The position numbers and the translations under genes are program-made. This document shows positions 8,663 to 22,574 of a stretch of DNA of 64,000 nucleotides, piece by piece (the stretch's first letter is position 1; each line of letters begins with the position of its first letter). The DNA comes from Hyperoodon ampullatus (Eukaryota > Chordata > Mammalia > Artiodactyla > Ziphiidae). The stretch spans positions 372,001-436,000 of the forward strand of contig CATKHW010000358.1 of the NCBI GenBank assembly GCA_949752795.1, written 5' to 3'. The notes beneath the pieces are model-generated. The model was not told where the DNA came from. It searched no databases and saw only the letters and a list, made by a program, of their open reading frames with translations.

Positions 8663-10401
8663 AATGTCATAAGACCAGTAGCAGCAAAATGGGTGGATTC
8701 AGGTACGATGATTCTAAGTGAAATAAGTCACACAGAAAAAGAAACTTATCATAAGATATCACTTATGAAGATCCTGTAAACATGGCTACACTTGAACTGA
8801 GTTAGGAAAGAGAACAGTGTCTCACATTTAGAAAACACTCTTATACCTGCTTAAGGGGGAAGGAGAGGTGGGGTGATGCATAAAACCAGAGTTTGATATA
8901 AGCACAGGTACCGTTCCAAAAACCAACTATGGAATAGACAAGACCTACACCGTCCTCAGCGAAAGGGACTCAAAACCCCATATTTCCCGCAGAGGAAAAT
9001 ATCTGACTAGTAAGAATCTTAAAACCTATGTATTGATATGTCTCCGTAAGGGAATCAAGTGTGTCTAGACTGGCATAAACATGGCAGCGAGAATCAGCTC
9101 AAACCCACTATAAAAAGGAATTTCAAAAACAAAACAAAAAAACTGGGAAATTCTTTACAATTCCTTCAGGGTCTCTGATGAAAGCTGGAATGACCCTATC
9201 TACAACGACAGCTGGATGTGGCATAAGGAGGGACACTTGGGACTGAGACGATTGGTGAGATTGGGTGAGCAAATGCAGACCCTTTAAAGCAATAATGCAT
9301 GGCACCCATTCCATGGGTCCGAACTCTCCAGGTTGAAGGGAATATTACTACAGCTATAACATGTGCGGGAAACCTAGAGAACGGACACACTGTGAATATG
9401 AAAGGTTTCTAAAACTCAACGAATAGTCCCTCTCCTGGTGCTCTGGTTTGACTTTCCGTCTGCTTTACTATCAACCTCCCAACTTGGAGAGACAGCCCCT
9501 TTAACCTCTTGGTTCGCACAGGTTGCCAATTTGGCAGTGGATGAAAGGGAAGAGGGAGAACCAATGAGAGAGTAGCTGTTAGGCATTTGGACGAGCACAT
9601 ATCACTGTAATTTCCCGGCAGGAAGAAGAATTAACCAAATTCTCAGCCACCCACCGGGAACCAGTATAGGTCCTGAACCAAAATTTTGGACTTCCGGTCA
9701 GCTCACCAAAAACGAGTTGAAAAATGGAGCTCAGGGGCACAGCAATTCACAAACTGGCCGAGTAATAAAGGACAACTATCGTCCAAAAATCTGTTGAGGG
9801 AAGGCAACGAGGCGGACTTGAAAGCGAGGCAGAATAGCAGGAAACAGATTTCAAGAGGTACGATGGAATCGCTTTTAAAGCACAGGAAGAGGGGCACAAC
9901 TTTGACAATGATGCACTTGGCCAAAAAGGGCGTATGCGTTTTCTCCTGAATATATTCAGGAGAAAACGCATACGCCCTTTTTGGCCAAGCAAGCAAGCGG
10001 GCAATGCAAATCTGCACTACAAAGAAGTATCACTTCCCACCGGTCAAAAGGGACATCCACAAAATGTGTAAGAACAAGAAAGGCAAGACAGGCCCTGGAG
10101 AACAGGGAGCCTTGTTATGCTGATGGGCGGGATGTAAATTGCCAACTGCCTCTCTGGAGGAGTGGATTCTGTTCCCTAAAACAAGTAAAGAACAGAGCTA
10201 CAGAGCCAAGGGCACTACCAGTCTAGGGAATATACCTTGGGAAAACTGAAAATCAATAAGACAGAGCCACCCCAAAATTTAGGGCTGCACTGCATACAAG
10301 GGCCTCAACTTGGATACACCTTAAGTATCCCAGAAAATATAAACATGGTTCAAAAAATTGTGGTACTTACGTACGATGGAATATCCCTCAGCCATGAAAT
10401 C
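8663..10401 (+). repeat. Monomer M6 (class II, 1739 bp)
   Basis: Class II with several private changes, many at CpG: GAATATGAAAGG near 9394, GCTCTGGTT near 9440, GACGAGCAC near 9590, CTTCCGGTC near 9691 and AACTTTGACAATG near 9899. The last is shared with the B units (M9, M13, M16). Confidence 0.97.
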
Positions 10402-12140
10402 AATGTCATAAGACCAGTAGCAGCAAAATGGGTGGATTCAGGTACCATGATTCTAAGTGAAATAAGTCACACAGAAAAAGAAACTTATCATAAGATATCA
10501 CTTATGAAGATCCTGTAAACATGGCTACACTTGAACTGAGTTAGGAAAGAGGACAGTGTCTCACATTTAGAAAACACTCTTATACCTGCTTAAGGGGGAA
10601 GGAGAGGTGGGGTGATGCATAAAACCAGAGTTTGATATAAGCACAGGTACCGTTCCAAAAACCAACTATGGAATAGACAAGACCTACACCGTCCTCAGTG
10701 AAAGGGACTCAAAACTCCATATTTCCCGCAGAGGAAAATATCTGACTAGTAAGAATCTTAAAACCTATGTATTGATATGTCTCCGTAAGGGAATCAAGTG
10801 TGTCTAGACTGGCATAAACATGGCAGCGAGAATCAGCTCAAACCCACTATAAAAAGGAATTTCAAAAACAAAACAAAAAAACTGGGAAATTCTTTACAAT
10901 TCCTTCAGGGTCTCTGATGAAGGCTGGAATGACCCTATCTACAACGACAGCTGGATGTGGCATAAGGAGGGACACTTGGGACTGAGACGATTGGTGAGAA
11001 TGGGTGAGCAAATGCAGACCCTTTAAAGCAATAATGCATGGCACCCATTCCATGGGTCCGAACTCTCCAGGTTGAAGGGAATATTACTACAGCTATAACA
11101 TGTGCGGGAAACCTAGAGAACGGACACACTGTGAATACGAAAGGTTTCTAAAACTCAACGCATAGTCCCTCCCCTGGTGCTCCGGTTTGACTTTCCGTCT
11201 GCTTTACTATCAACCTCCCAACTTGGAGAGACAGCCCCTTTAACCTCTTGGTTCGCACAGGTTGCCAATTTGGCAGAGGATGAAAGGGAAGAGGGAGAAC
11301 CAATGAGAGAGTAGCTGTTAGGCATTTGGACGGGCACATATCACTGTAATTTCCCGGCAGGAAGAAGAATTAACCAAATTCTCAGCCACCCACCGGGAAC
11401 CAGTATAGGTCCTGAACCAAAATTTTGGACTTGCGGTCAGCTCACCAAAAGCGAGTTGAAAAATGGAGCTCAGGGGCACAGCAATTCACAAACTGGCCGA
11501 GTAATAAAGGACAACTATCGTCCAAAAATCTGTTGAGGGAAGGCAACGAGGCGGACTTGAAAGCGAGGCAGAATAGCAGGAAACAGATTTCAAGAGGTAC
11601 GTTGGAATCGCCTTTAAAGCACAGGAAGAGGGGCACAACTTCGACAATGATGCACTTGGCCAAAAAGGGCGTATGCGTTTTCTCCTGAATATATTCAGGA
11701 GAAAACGCATACACCCTTTTTGGCCAAGCAAGCAAGCGGGCAATGCAAATCTGCACTACAAAGATGTATCACTTCCCACCGGTCAAAAGGGACATCCACA
11801 AAATGTGTAAGAACAAGAAAGGCAAGACAGGCCCTGGAGAACAGGGAGCCTTGTTATGCTGATGGGCGGGATGTAAATTGCCAACTGCCTCTCTGGAGGA
11901 GTGCATTCTGTTCCCTAAAACAAGTAAAGAACAGAGCTACAGAGCCAAGGGCACTACCAGTCTAGGGAATATACCTTGGGAAAACTGAAAATCAATAAGA
12001 CAGAGCCACCCCAAAATTTAGGGCTGCACTGCATACAAGGACCTGAACTTGGATACACCTTAAGTATCCCAGAAAATATAAACATGGTTCAAAAAATTGT
12101 GGTACTTACGTACGATGGAATATCCCTCAGCCATGAAATC
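10402..12140 (+). repeat. Monomer M7 (class I, 1739 bp)
   Basis: Class I with the palindrome mismatch at 11713 shared with M1. Also carries AGATGTATC near 11763 and the Q-to-E variant, which link its right end to the D units M11 and M14. Confidence 0.97.
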
Positions 12141-13879
12141 AATGTCATAAGACCAGTAGCAGCAAAATGGGTGGATTCAGGTACGATGATTCTAAGTGAA
12201 ATAAGTCACACAGAAAAAGAAACTTATCATAAGATATCACTTATGAAGATCCTGTAAACATGGCTACACTTGAACTGAGTTAGGAAAGAGGACAGTGTCT
12301 CACATTTAGAAAACACTCTTATACCTGCTTAAGGGGGAAGGAGAGGTGGGGTGATGCATAAAACCAGAGTTTGATATAAGCACAGGTACCGTTCCAAAAA
12401 CCAACTATGGAATAGACAAGACCTACACCGTCCTCAGTGAAAGGGACTCAAAACCCCATATTTCCCGCAGAGGAAAATATCTGACTAGTAAGAATCTTAA
12501 AACCTATTTATTGATATGTCTCCGTAAGGGAATCAAGTGTGTCTAGACTGGCATAAACATGGCAGCGAGAATCAGCTCAAACCCACTATAAAAAGGAATT
12601 TCAAAAACAAAACAAAAAAACTGGGAAATTCTTTACAATTCCTTCAGGGTCTCTGATGAAGGCTGGAATGACCCTATCTACAACGACAGCTGGATGTGGC
12701 ATAAGGAGGGACACTTGGGACTGAGACGATTGGTGAGATTGGGTGAGCAAATGCAGACGCTTTAAAGCAATAATGCATGGCACCCATTCCATGGGTCCGA
12801 ACTCTCCAGGTTGAAGGGAATATTACTACAGCTATAACATGTGCGGGAAACCTAGAGAAAGGACACACTGTGAATACGAAAGGTTTCTAAAACTCAACGC
12901 ATAGTCCCTCCCCTGGTGCTCCGGTTTGACTTTCCGTCTGCTTTACTATCAACCTCCCAACTTGGAGAGACAGCCCCTTTAACCTCTTGGTTCGCACAGG
13001 TTGCCAATTTGGCAGAGGATGAAAGGGAAGAGGGAGAACAAATGAGAGAGTAGCTGTTAGGCATTTGGACGGGCACATATCACTGTAATTTCCCGGCAGG
13101 AAGAAGAATTAACCAAAGTCTCAGCCACCCACCGGGAACCAGTATAGGTCCTGAACCAAAATTTTGGACTTGCTGTCAGCTCACCAAAAGCGAGTTGAAA
13201 AATGGAGCTCAGGGGCACAGCAATTCACAAACTGGCCGAGTAATAAAGGACAACTATCGTCCAAAAATCTGTTGAGGGAAGGCAACGAGGCGGACTTGAA
13301 AGCGAGGCAGAATAGCAGGAAACAGATTTCAAGAGGTACGTTGGAATCGCCTTTAAAGCACAGGAAGAGGGGCACAACTTCGACAATGATGCACTTGGCC
13401 AAAAAGGGCGTATGCGTTTTCTCCTGAATATATTCAGGAGAAAACGCATACGCCCTTTTTGGCCAAGCAAGCAAGCGGGCAATGCAAATCTGCACTACAA
13501 AGAAGTATCACTTCCCACCGGTCAAAAGGGACATCCACAAAATGTGTAAGAACAAGAAAGGCAAGACAGGCCCTGGAGAACAGGGAGCCTTGTTATGCTG
13601 ATGGGCGGGATGTAAATTGCCAACTGCCTCTCTGGAGGAGTGCATTCTGTTCCCTAAAACAAGTAAAGAACAGAGCTACAGAGCCAAGGGCACTACCAGT
13701 CTAGGGAATATACCTTGGGAAAACTGAAAATCAATAAGACAGAGCCACCCCAAAATTTAGGGCTGCACTGCATACAAGGACCTGAACTTGGATACACCTT
13801 AAGTATCCCAGAAAATATAAACATGGTTCAAAAAATTGTGGTACTTACGTACGATGGAATATCCCTCAGCCATGAAATC
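12141..13879 (+). repeat. Monomer M8 (class I, type A, 1739 bp)
   Basis: First of the A-type units, marked by GAGAAAGGAC near 12856, GAGAACAAATGAG near 13035, CCAAAGTCTCAG near 13114, TTGCTGTCAGC and the Q-to-E variant. Private: CTATTTATTG near 12506 and CAGACGCTTT near 12754. Confidence 0.97.
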
Positions 13880-15618
13880 AATGTCATAAGACCAGTAGCA
13901 GCAAAATGGGTGGATTCAGGTACGATGATTCTAAGTGAAATAAGTCACACAGAAAAAGAAACTTATCATAAGATATCACTTATGAAGATCCTGTAAACAT
14001 GGCTACACTTGAACTGAGTTAGGAAAGAGAACAGTGTCTCACATTTAGAAAACACTCTTATACCTGCTTAAGGGGGAAGGAGAGGTGGGGTGATGCATAA
14101 AACCAGAGTTTGATATAAGCACAGGTACCGTTCCAAAAACCAACTATGGAATAGACAAGACCTACACCGTCCTCAGCGAAAGGGACTCAAAACCCCATAT
14201 TTCCCGCAGAGGAAAATATCTGACTAGTAAGAATCTTAAAACCTATGTATTGATATGTCTCCGTAAGGGAATCAAGTGTGTCTAGACTGGCATAAACATG
14301 GCAGCGAGAATCAGCTCAAACCCACTATAAAAAGGAATTTCAAAAACAAAACAAAAAAACTGGGAAATTCTTTACAATTCCTTCAGGGTCTCTGATGAAA
14401 GCTGGAATGACCCTATCTACAACGACAGCTGGATGTGGCATAAGGAGGGACACTTGGGACTGAGACGATTGGTGAGATTGGGTGAGCAAATGCAGACCCT
14501 TTAAAGCAATAATGCATGGCACCCATTCCATGGGTCCGAACTCTCCAGGTTGAAGGGAATATTACTACAGCTATAACATGTGCGGGAAACCTAGAGAACG
14601 GACACACTGTGAATACGAAAGGTTTCTAAAACTCAACGAATAGTCCCTCTCCTGGTGCTCCGGTTTGACTTTCCGTCTGCTTTACTATCAACCTCCCAAC
14701 TTGGAGAGACAGCCCCTTTAACCTCTTGGTTCGCACAGGTTGCCAATTTGGCAGTGGATGAAAGGGAAGAGGGAGAACCAATGAGAGAGTAGCTGTTAGG
14801 CATTTGGACGGGCACATATCACTGTAATTTCCCGGCAGGAAGAAGAATTAACCAAATTCTCAGCCACCCACCGGGAACCAGTATAGGTCCTGAACCAAAA
14901 TTTTGGACTTGCGGTCAGCTCTCCAAAAACGAGTTGAAAAATGGAGCTCAGGGGCACAGCAATTCACAAACTGGCCGAGTAATAAAGGACAACTATCGTC
15001 CAAAAATCTGTTGAGGGAAGGCAACGAGGCGGACTTGAAAGCGAGGCAGAATAGCAGGAAACAGATTTCAAGAGGTACGATGGAATCGCCTTTAAAGCAC
15101 AGGAAGAGGGGCACAACTTTGACAATGATGCACTTGGCCAAAAAGGGCGTATGCGTTTTCTCCTGAATATATTCAGGAGAAAACGCATACGCCCTTTTTG
15201 GCCAAGCAAGCAAGCGGGCAATGCAAATCTGCACTACAAAGAAGTATCACTTCCCACTGGTCAAAAGGGACATCCACAAAATGTGTAAGAACAAGAAAGG
15301 CAAGACAGGCCCTGGAGAACAGGGAGCCTTGTTATGCTGATGGGCGGGATGTAAATTGCCAACTGCCTCTCTGGAGGAGTGCATTCTGTTCCCTAAAACA
15401 AGTAAAGAACAGAGCTACAGAGCCAACGGCACTACCAGTCTAGGGAATATACCTTGGGAAAACTGAAAATCAATAAGACAGAGCCACCCCAAAATTTAGG
15501 GCTGCACTGCATACAAGGACCTCAACTTGGATACACCTTAAGTATCCCAGAAAATATAAACATGGTTCAAAAAATTGTGGTACTTACGTACGATGGAATA
15601 TCCCTCAGCCATGAAATC
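13880..15618 (+). repeat. Monomer M9 (class II, type B, 1739 bp)
   Basis: B-type markers: CAGCTCTCCAAAA near 14917, AACTTTGACAATG near 15115, CCCACTGGTC near 15253 and GCCAACGGCAC near 15422. Class II elsewhere. Confidence 0.97.
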
Positions 15619-17357
15619 AATGTCATAAGACCAGTAGCAGCAAAATGGGTGGATTCAGGTACGATGATTCTAAGTGAAATAAGTCACACAGAAAAAGAAA
15701 CTTATCATAAGATATCACTTATGAAGATCCTGTAAACATGGCTACACTTGAACTGAGTTAGGAAAGAGAACAGTGTCTCACATTTAGAAAACACTCTTAT
15801 ACCTGCTTAAGGGGGAAGGAGAGGTGGGGTGATGCATAAAACCAGAGTTTGATATAAGCACAGGTACCGTTCCAAAAACCAACTATGGAATAGACAAGAC
15901 CTACACCGTCCTCAGCGAAAGGGACTCAAAGCCCCATATTTCCCGCAGAGGAAAATATCTGACTAGTAAGAATCTTAAAACCTATGTATTGATATGTCTC
16001 CGTAAGGGAATCAAGTGTGTCTAGACTGGCCTAAACATGGCAGCGAGAATCAGCTCAAACCCACTATAAAAAGGAATTTCAAAAGCAAAACAAAAAAACT
16101 GGGAAATTCTTTACAATTCCTTCAGGGTCTCTGATGAAGGCTGGAATGACCCTATCTACAACGACAGCTGGATGTGGCATAAGGAGGGACACTTGGGACT
16201 GAGACGATTGGTGAGATTGGGTGACCAAATGCAGACCCTTTAAAGCAATAATGCATGGCACCCATTCCATGGGTCCGAACTCTCCAGGTTGAAGGGAATA
16301 TTACTACAGCTATAACAAGTGCGGGAAACCTAGAGAACGGACACACTGTGAATACGAAAGGTTTCTAAAACTCAACGCATAGTCCCTCCCCTGGTGCTCC
16401 GGTTTGACTTTCCGTCTGCTTTACTATCAACCTCCCAACTTGGAGAGACAGCCCCTTTAACCTCTTGGTTCGCACAGGTTGCCAATTTGGCAGAGGATGA
16501 AAGGGAAGAGGGAGAACCAATGAGAGAGTAGCTGTTAGGCATTTGGACGGGCACATATCACTGTAATTTCCCAGCAGGAAGAAGAATTAACCAAATTCTC
16601 AGCCACCCACCGGGAACCAGTATAGGTCCTGAACCAAAATTTTGGACTTGCGGTCAGCTCACCAAAAACGAGTTGAAAAATGGAGCTCAGGGGCACAGCA
16701 ATTCACAAACTGGCCGAGTAATAAAGGACAACTATCGTCCAAAAATCTGTTGAGGGAAGGCAACGAGGCGGACTTGAAAGCGAGGCAGAATAGCAGGAAA
16801 CAGATTTCAAGAGGTACGATGGAATCGCCTTTAAAGCACAGGAAGAGGGGCACAACTTCGACAATGATGCACTTGGCCAAAAAGGGCGTATGCGTTTTCT
16901 CCTGAATATATTCAGGAGAAAACGCATACGCCCTTTTTGGCCAAGCAAGCAAGCGGGCAATGCAAATCTGCACTACAAAGAAGTATCACTTCCCACCGGT
17001 CAAAAGGGACATCCACAAAATGTGTAAGAACAAGAAAGGCAAGACAGGCCCTGGAGAACAGGGAGCCTTGTTATGCTGATGGGCGGGATGTAAATTGCCA
17101 ACTGCCTCTCTGGAGGAGTGCATTCTGTTCCCTAAAACAAGTAAAGAACAGAGCTACAGAGCCAAGGGCACTACCAGTCTAGGGAATATACCTTGGGAAA
17201 ACTGAAAATCAATAAGACAGAGCCACCCCAAAATTTAGGGCTGCACTGCATACAAGGGCCTCAACTTGGATACACCTTAAGTATCCCAGAAAATATAAAC
17301 ATGGTTCAAAAAATTGTGGTACTTACGTACGATGGAATATCCCTCAGCCATGAAATC
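15619..17357 (+). repeat. Monomer M10 (I/II hybrid, type C, 1739 bp)
   Basis: C-type markers: CTCAAAGCCCC near 15925, GGCCTAAACATGG near 16028, CAAAAGCAAAAC near 16080, TATAACAAGTG near 16311 and TTCCCAGCAGG near 16568. Left part is class I and right part class II, with the switch between about 16,492 and 16,668. Its nearest match is M17. Confidence 0.97.
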
Positions 17358-19096
17358 AATGTCATAAGACCAGTAGCAGCAAAATGGGTGGATTCAGGTA
17401 CGATGATTCTAAGTGAAATAAGTCACACAGAAAAAGAAACTTATCATAAGATATCACTTATGAAGATCCTGTAAACATGGCTACACTTGAACTGAGTTAG
17501 GAAAGAGAACAGTGTCTCACATTTAGAAAACACTCTTATACCTGCTTAAGGGGGAAGGAGAGGTGGGGTGATGCATAAAACCAGAGTTTGATATAAGCAC
17601 AGGTACCGTTCCAAAAACCAACTATGGAATAGACAAGACCTACACCGTCCTCAGTGAAAGGGACTCAAAACCCCATATTTCCCGCAGAGGAAAATATCTG
17701 ACTAGTAAGAATCTTAAAACCTATGTATTGATATGTCTCCATAAGGGAATCAAGTGTGTCTAGACTGGCATAAACATGGCAGCGAGAATCAGCTCAAACC
17801 CACTATAAAAAGGAATTTCAAAAACAAAACAAAAAAACTGGGAAATTCTTTACAATTCCTTCAGGGTCTCTGATGAAGGCTGGAATGACCCTATCTACAA
17901 CGACAGCTGGATGTGGCATAAGGAGGGACACTTGGGACTGAGACGATTGGTGAGATTGGGTGAGCAAATGCAGACCCTTTAAAGCAATAATGCATGGCAC
18001 CCATTCCATGGGTCCGAACTCTCCAGGTTGAAGGGAATATTACTACAGCTATAACATGTGCGGGAAACCTAGAGAACGGACACACTGTGAATACGAAAGG
18101 TTTCTAAAACTCAACGCATAGTCCCTCCCCTGGTGCTCCGGTTTGACTTTCCGTCTGCTTTACTATCAACCTCCCAACTTGGAGACACAGCCCCTTTAAC
18201 CTCTTGGTTCGCACAGGTTGCCAATTTGGCAGAGGATGAAAGGGAAGAGGGAGAACCAATGAGAGAGTAGCTGTTAGGCATTTGGACGGGCACATATCAC
18301 TGTAATTTCCCGGCAGGAAGAAGAATTAACCAAAGTCTCAGCCACCCACCGGGAACCAGTATAGGTCCTGAACCAAAATTTTGGACTTGCTGTCAGCTCA
18401 CCAAAAGCGAGTTGAAAAATGGAGCTCAGGGGCACAGCAATTCACAAACTGGCCGAGTAATAAAGGACAACTATCGTCCAAAAATCTGTTGAGGGAAGGC
18501 AACGAGGCGGACTTGAAAGCGAGGCAGAATAGCAGGAAACAGATTTCAAGAGGTACGTTGGAATCGCCTTTAAAGCACAGGAAGAGGGGCACAACTTCGA
18601 CAATGATGCACTTGGCCAAAAAGGGCGTATGCGTTTTCTCCTGAATATATTCAGGAGAAAACGCATACGCCCTTTTTGGCCAAGCAAGCAAGCGGGCAAT
18701 GCAAATCTGCACTACAAAGATGTATCACTTCCCACCGGTCAAAAGGGACATCCACAAAATGTGTAAGAACAAGAAAGGCAAGACAGGCCCTGGAGAACAG
18801 GGAGCCTTGTTATGCTGATGGGCGGGATGTAAATTGCCAACTGCCTCTCTGGAGGAGTGCATTCTGTTCCCTAAAACAAGTAAAGAACAGAGCTACAGAG
18901 CCAAGGGCACTACCAGTCTAGGGAATATACCTTGGGAAAACTGAAAATCAATAAGACAGAGCCACCCCAAAATTTAGGGCTGCACTGCATACAAGGACCT
19001 GAACTTGGATACACCTTAAGTATCCCAGAAAATATAAACATGGTTCAAAAAATTGTGGTACTTACGTACGATGGAATATCCCTCAGCCATGAAATC
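17358..19096 (+). repeat. Monomer M11 (class I, type D, 1739 bp)
   Basis: D-type markers: CTCAGTGAAAG, CTCCATAAGG near 17735, GGAGACACAG near 18181, AGATGTATC near 18718 and the Q-to-E variant. It also has the CCAAAGTCTC state of A units, which M14 and M18 lack. Confidence 0.97.
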
Positions 19097-20835
19097 AATG
19101 TCATAAGACCAGTAGCAGCAAAATGGGTGGATTCAGGTACGATGATTCTAAGTGAAATAAGTCACACAGAAAAAGAAACTTATCATAAGATATCACTTAT
19201 GAAGATCCTGTAAACATGGCTACACTTGAACTGAGTTAGGAAAGAGGACAGTGTCTCACATTTAGAAAACACTCTTATACCTGCTTAAGGGGGAAGGAGA
19301 GGTGGGGTGATGCATAAAACCAGAGTTTGATATAAGCACAGGTACCGTTCCAAAAACCAACTATGGAATAGACAAGACCTACACCGTCCTCAGTGAAAGG
19401 GACTCAAAACCCCATATTTCCCGCAGAGGAAAATATCTGACTAGTAAGAATCTTAAAACCTATGTATTGATATGTCTCCGTAAGGGAATCAAGTGTGTCT
19501 AGACTGGCATAAACATGGCAGCGAGAATCAGCTCAAACCCACTATAAAAAGGAATTTCAAAAACAAAACAAAAAAACTGGGAAATTCTTTACAATTCCTT
19601 CAGGGTCTCTGATGAAGGCTGGAATGACCCTATCTACAACGACAGCTGGATGTGGCATAAGGAGGGACACTTGGGACTGAGACGATTGGTGAGATTGGGT
19701 GAGCAAATGCAGACCCTTTAAAGCAATAATGCATGGCACCCATTCCATGGGTCCGAACTCTCCAGGTTGAAGGGAATATTACTACAGCTATAACATGTGC
19801 GGGAAACCTAGAGAAAGGACACACTGTGAATACGAAAGGTTTCTAAAACTCAACGCATAGTCCCTCCCCTGGTGCTCCGGTTTGACTTTCCGTCTGCTTT
19901 ACTATCAACCTCCCAACTTGGAGAGACAGCCCCTTTAACCTCTTGGTTCGCACAGGTTGCCAATTTGGCAGAGGATGAAAGGGAAGAGGGAGAACAAATG
20001 AGAGAGTAGCTGTTAGGCATTTGGACGGGCACATATCACTGTAATTTCCCGGCAGGAAGAAGAATTAACCAAAGTCTCAGCCACCCACCGGGAACCAGTA
20101 TAGGTCCTGAACCAAAATTTTGGACTTGCTGTCAGCTCACCAAAAGCGAGTTGAAAAATGGAGCTCAGGGGCACAGCAATTCACAAACTGGCCGAGTAAT
20201 AAAGGACAACTATCGTCCAAAAATCTGTTGAGGGAAGGCAACGAGGCGGACTTGAAAGCGAGGCAGAATAGCAGGAAACAGATTTCAAGAGGTACGTTGG
20301 AATCGCCTTTAAAGCACAGGAAGAGGGGCACAACTTCGACAATGATGCACTTGGCCAAAAAGGGCGTATGCGTTTTCTCCTGAATATATTCAGGAGAAAA
20401 CGCATACGCCCTTTTTGGCCAAGCAAGCAAGCGGGCAATGCAAATCTGCACTACAAAGATGTATCACTTCCCACCGGTCAAAAGGGACATCCACAAAATG
20501 TGTAAGAACAAGAAAGGCAAGACAGGCCCTGGAGAACAGGGAGCCTTGTTATGCTGATGGGCGGGATGTAAATTGCCAACTGCCTCTCTGGAGGAGTGCA
20601 TTCTGTTCCCTAAAACAAGTAAAGAACAGAGCTACAGAGCCAAGGGCACTACCAGTCTAGGGAATATACCTTGGGAAAACTGAAAATCAATAAGACAGAG
20701 CCACCCCAAAATTTAGGGCTGCACTGCATACAAGGACCTGAACTTGGATACACCTTAAGTATCCCAGAAAATATAAACATGGTTCAAAAAATTGTGGTAC
20801 TTACGTACGATGGAATATCCCTCAGCCATGAAATC
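19097..20835 (+). repeat. Monomer M12 (class I, type A, 1739 bp)
   Basis: A-type by GAGAAAGGAC, GAGAACAAATGAG and CCAAAGTCTC. Unlike M8 and M15 it has the D-type AGATGTATC near 20457, a short patch likely to be a conversion tract. Confidence 0.97.
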
Positions 20836-22574
20836 AATGTCATAAGACCAGTAGCAGCAAAATGGGTGGATTCAGGTACGATGATTCTAAGTGAAATAAG
20901 TCACACAGAAAAAGAAACTTATCATAAGATATCACTTATGAAGATCCTGTAAACATGGCTACACTTGAACTGAGTTAGGAAAGAGAACAGTGTCTCACAT
21001 TTAGAAAACACTCTTATACCTGCTTAAGGGGGAAGGAGAGGTGGGGTGATGCATAAAACCAGAGTTTGATATAAGCACAGGTACCGTTCCAAAAACCAAC
21101 TATGGAATAGACAAGACCTACACCGTCCTCAGCGAAAGGGACTCAAAACCCCATATTTCCCGCAGAGGAAAATATCTGACTAGTAAGAATCTTAAAACCT
21201 ATGTATTGATATGTCTCCGTAAGGGAATCAAGTGTGTCTAGACTGGCATAAACATGGCAGCGAGAATCAGCTCAAACCCACTATAAAAAGGAATTTCAAA
21301 AACAAAACAAAAAAACTGGGAAATTCTTTACAATTCCTTCAGGGTCTCTGATGAAAGCTGGAATGACCCTATCTACAACGACAGCTGGATGTGGCATAAG
21401 GAGGGACACTTGGGACTGAGACGATTGGTGAGATTGGGTGAGCAAATGCAGACCCTTTAAAGCAATAATGCATGGCACCCATTCCATGGGTCCGAACTCT
21501 CCAGGTTGAAGGGAATATTACTACAGCTATAACATGTGCGGGAAACCTAGAGAACGGACACACTGTGAATACGAAAGGTTTCTAAAACTCAACGAATAGT
21601 CCCTCTCCTGGTGCTCCGGTTTGACTTTCCGTCTGCTTTACTATCAACCTCCCAACTTGGAGAGACAGCCCCTTTAACCTCTTGGTTCGCACAGGTTGCC
21701 AATTTGGCAGTGGATGAAAGGGAAGAGGGAGAACCAATGAGAGAGTAGCTGTTAGGCATTTGGACGGGCACATATCACTGTAATTTCCCGGCAGGAAGAA
21801 GAATTAACCAAATTCTCAGCCACCCACCGGGAACCAGTATAGGTCCTGAACCAAAATTTTGGACTTGCGGTCAGCTCTCCAAAAACGAGTTGAAAAATGG
21901 AGCTCAGGGGCACAGCAATTCACAAACTGGCCGAGTAATAAAGGACAACTATCGTCCAAAAATCTGTTGAGGGAAGGCAACGAGGCGGACTTGAAAGCGA
22001 GGCAGAATAGCAGGAAACAGATTTCAAGAGGTACGATGGAATCGCCTTTAAAGCACAGGAAGAGGGGCACAACTTTGACAATGATGCACTTGGCCAAAAA
22101 GGGCGTATGCGTTTTCTCCTGAATATATTCAGGAGAAAACGCATACGCCCTTTTTGGCCAAGCAAGCAAGCGGGCAATGCAAATCTGCACTACAAAGAAG
22201 TATCACTTCCCACTGGTCAAAAGGGACATCCACAAAATGTGTAAGAACAAGAAAGGCAAGACAGGCCCTGGAGAACAGGGAGCCTTGTTATGCTGATGGG
22301 CGGGATGTAAATTGCCAACTGCCTCTCTGGAGGAGTGCATTCTGTTCCCTAAAACAAGTAAAGAACAGAGCTACAGAGCCAACGGCACTACCAGTCTAGG
22401 GAATATACCTTGGGAAAACTGAAAATCAATAAGACAGAGCCACCCCAAAATTTAGGGCTGCACTGCATACAAGGACCTCAACTTGGATACACCTTAAGTA
22501 TCCCAGAAAATATAAACATGGTTCAAAAAATTGTGGTACTTACGTACGATGGAATATCCCTCAGCCATGAAATC
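20836..22574 (+). repeat. Monomer M13 (class II, type B, 1739 bp)
   Basis: Carries the full set of B markers seen in M9. It is followed directly by a D unit; the C unit expected between them is missing. Confidence 0.97.

Noticed and set aside
14860..15234. 124-codon minus-strand open frame in the B units (also 21816 and 27033)
   Set aside because: Antisense to L1 homology and created by one base change (CTCTCC) that removes a stop; 104-codon versions in other units carry no recognisable domain.
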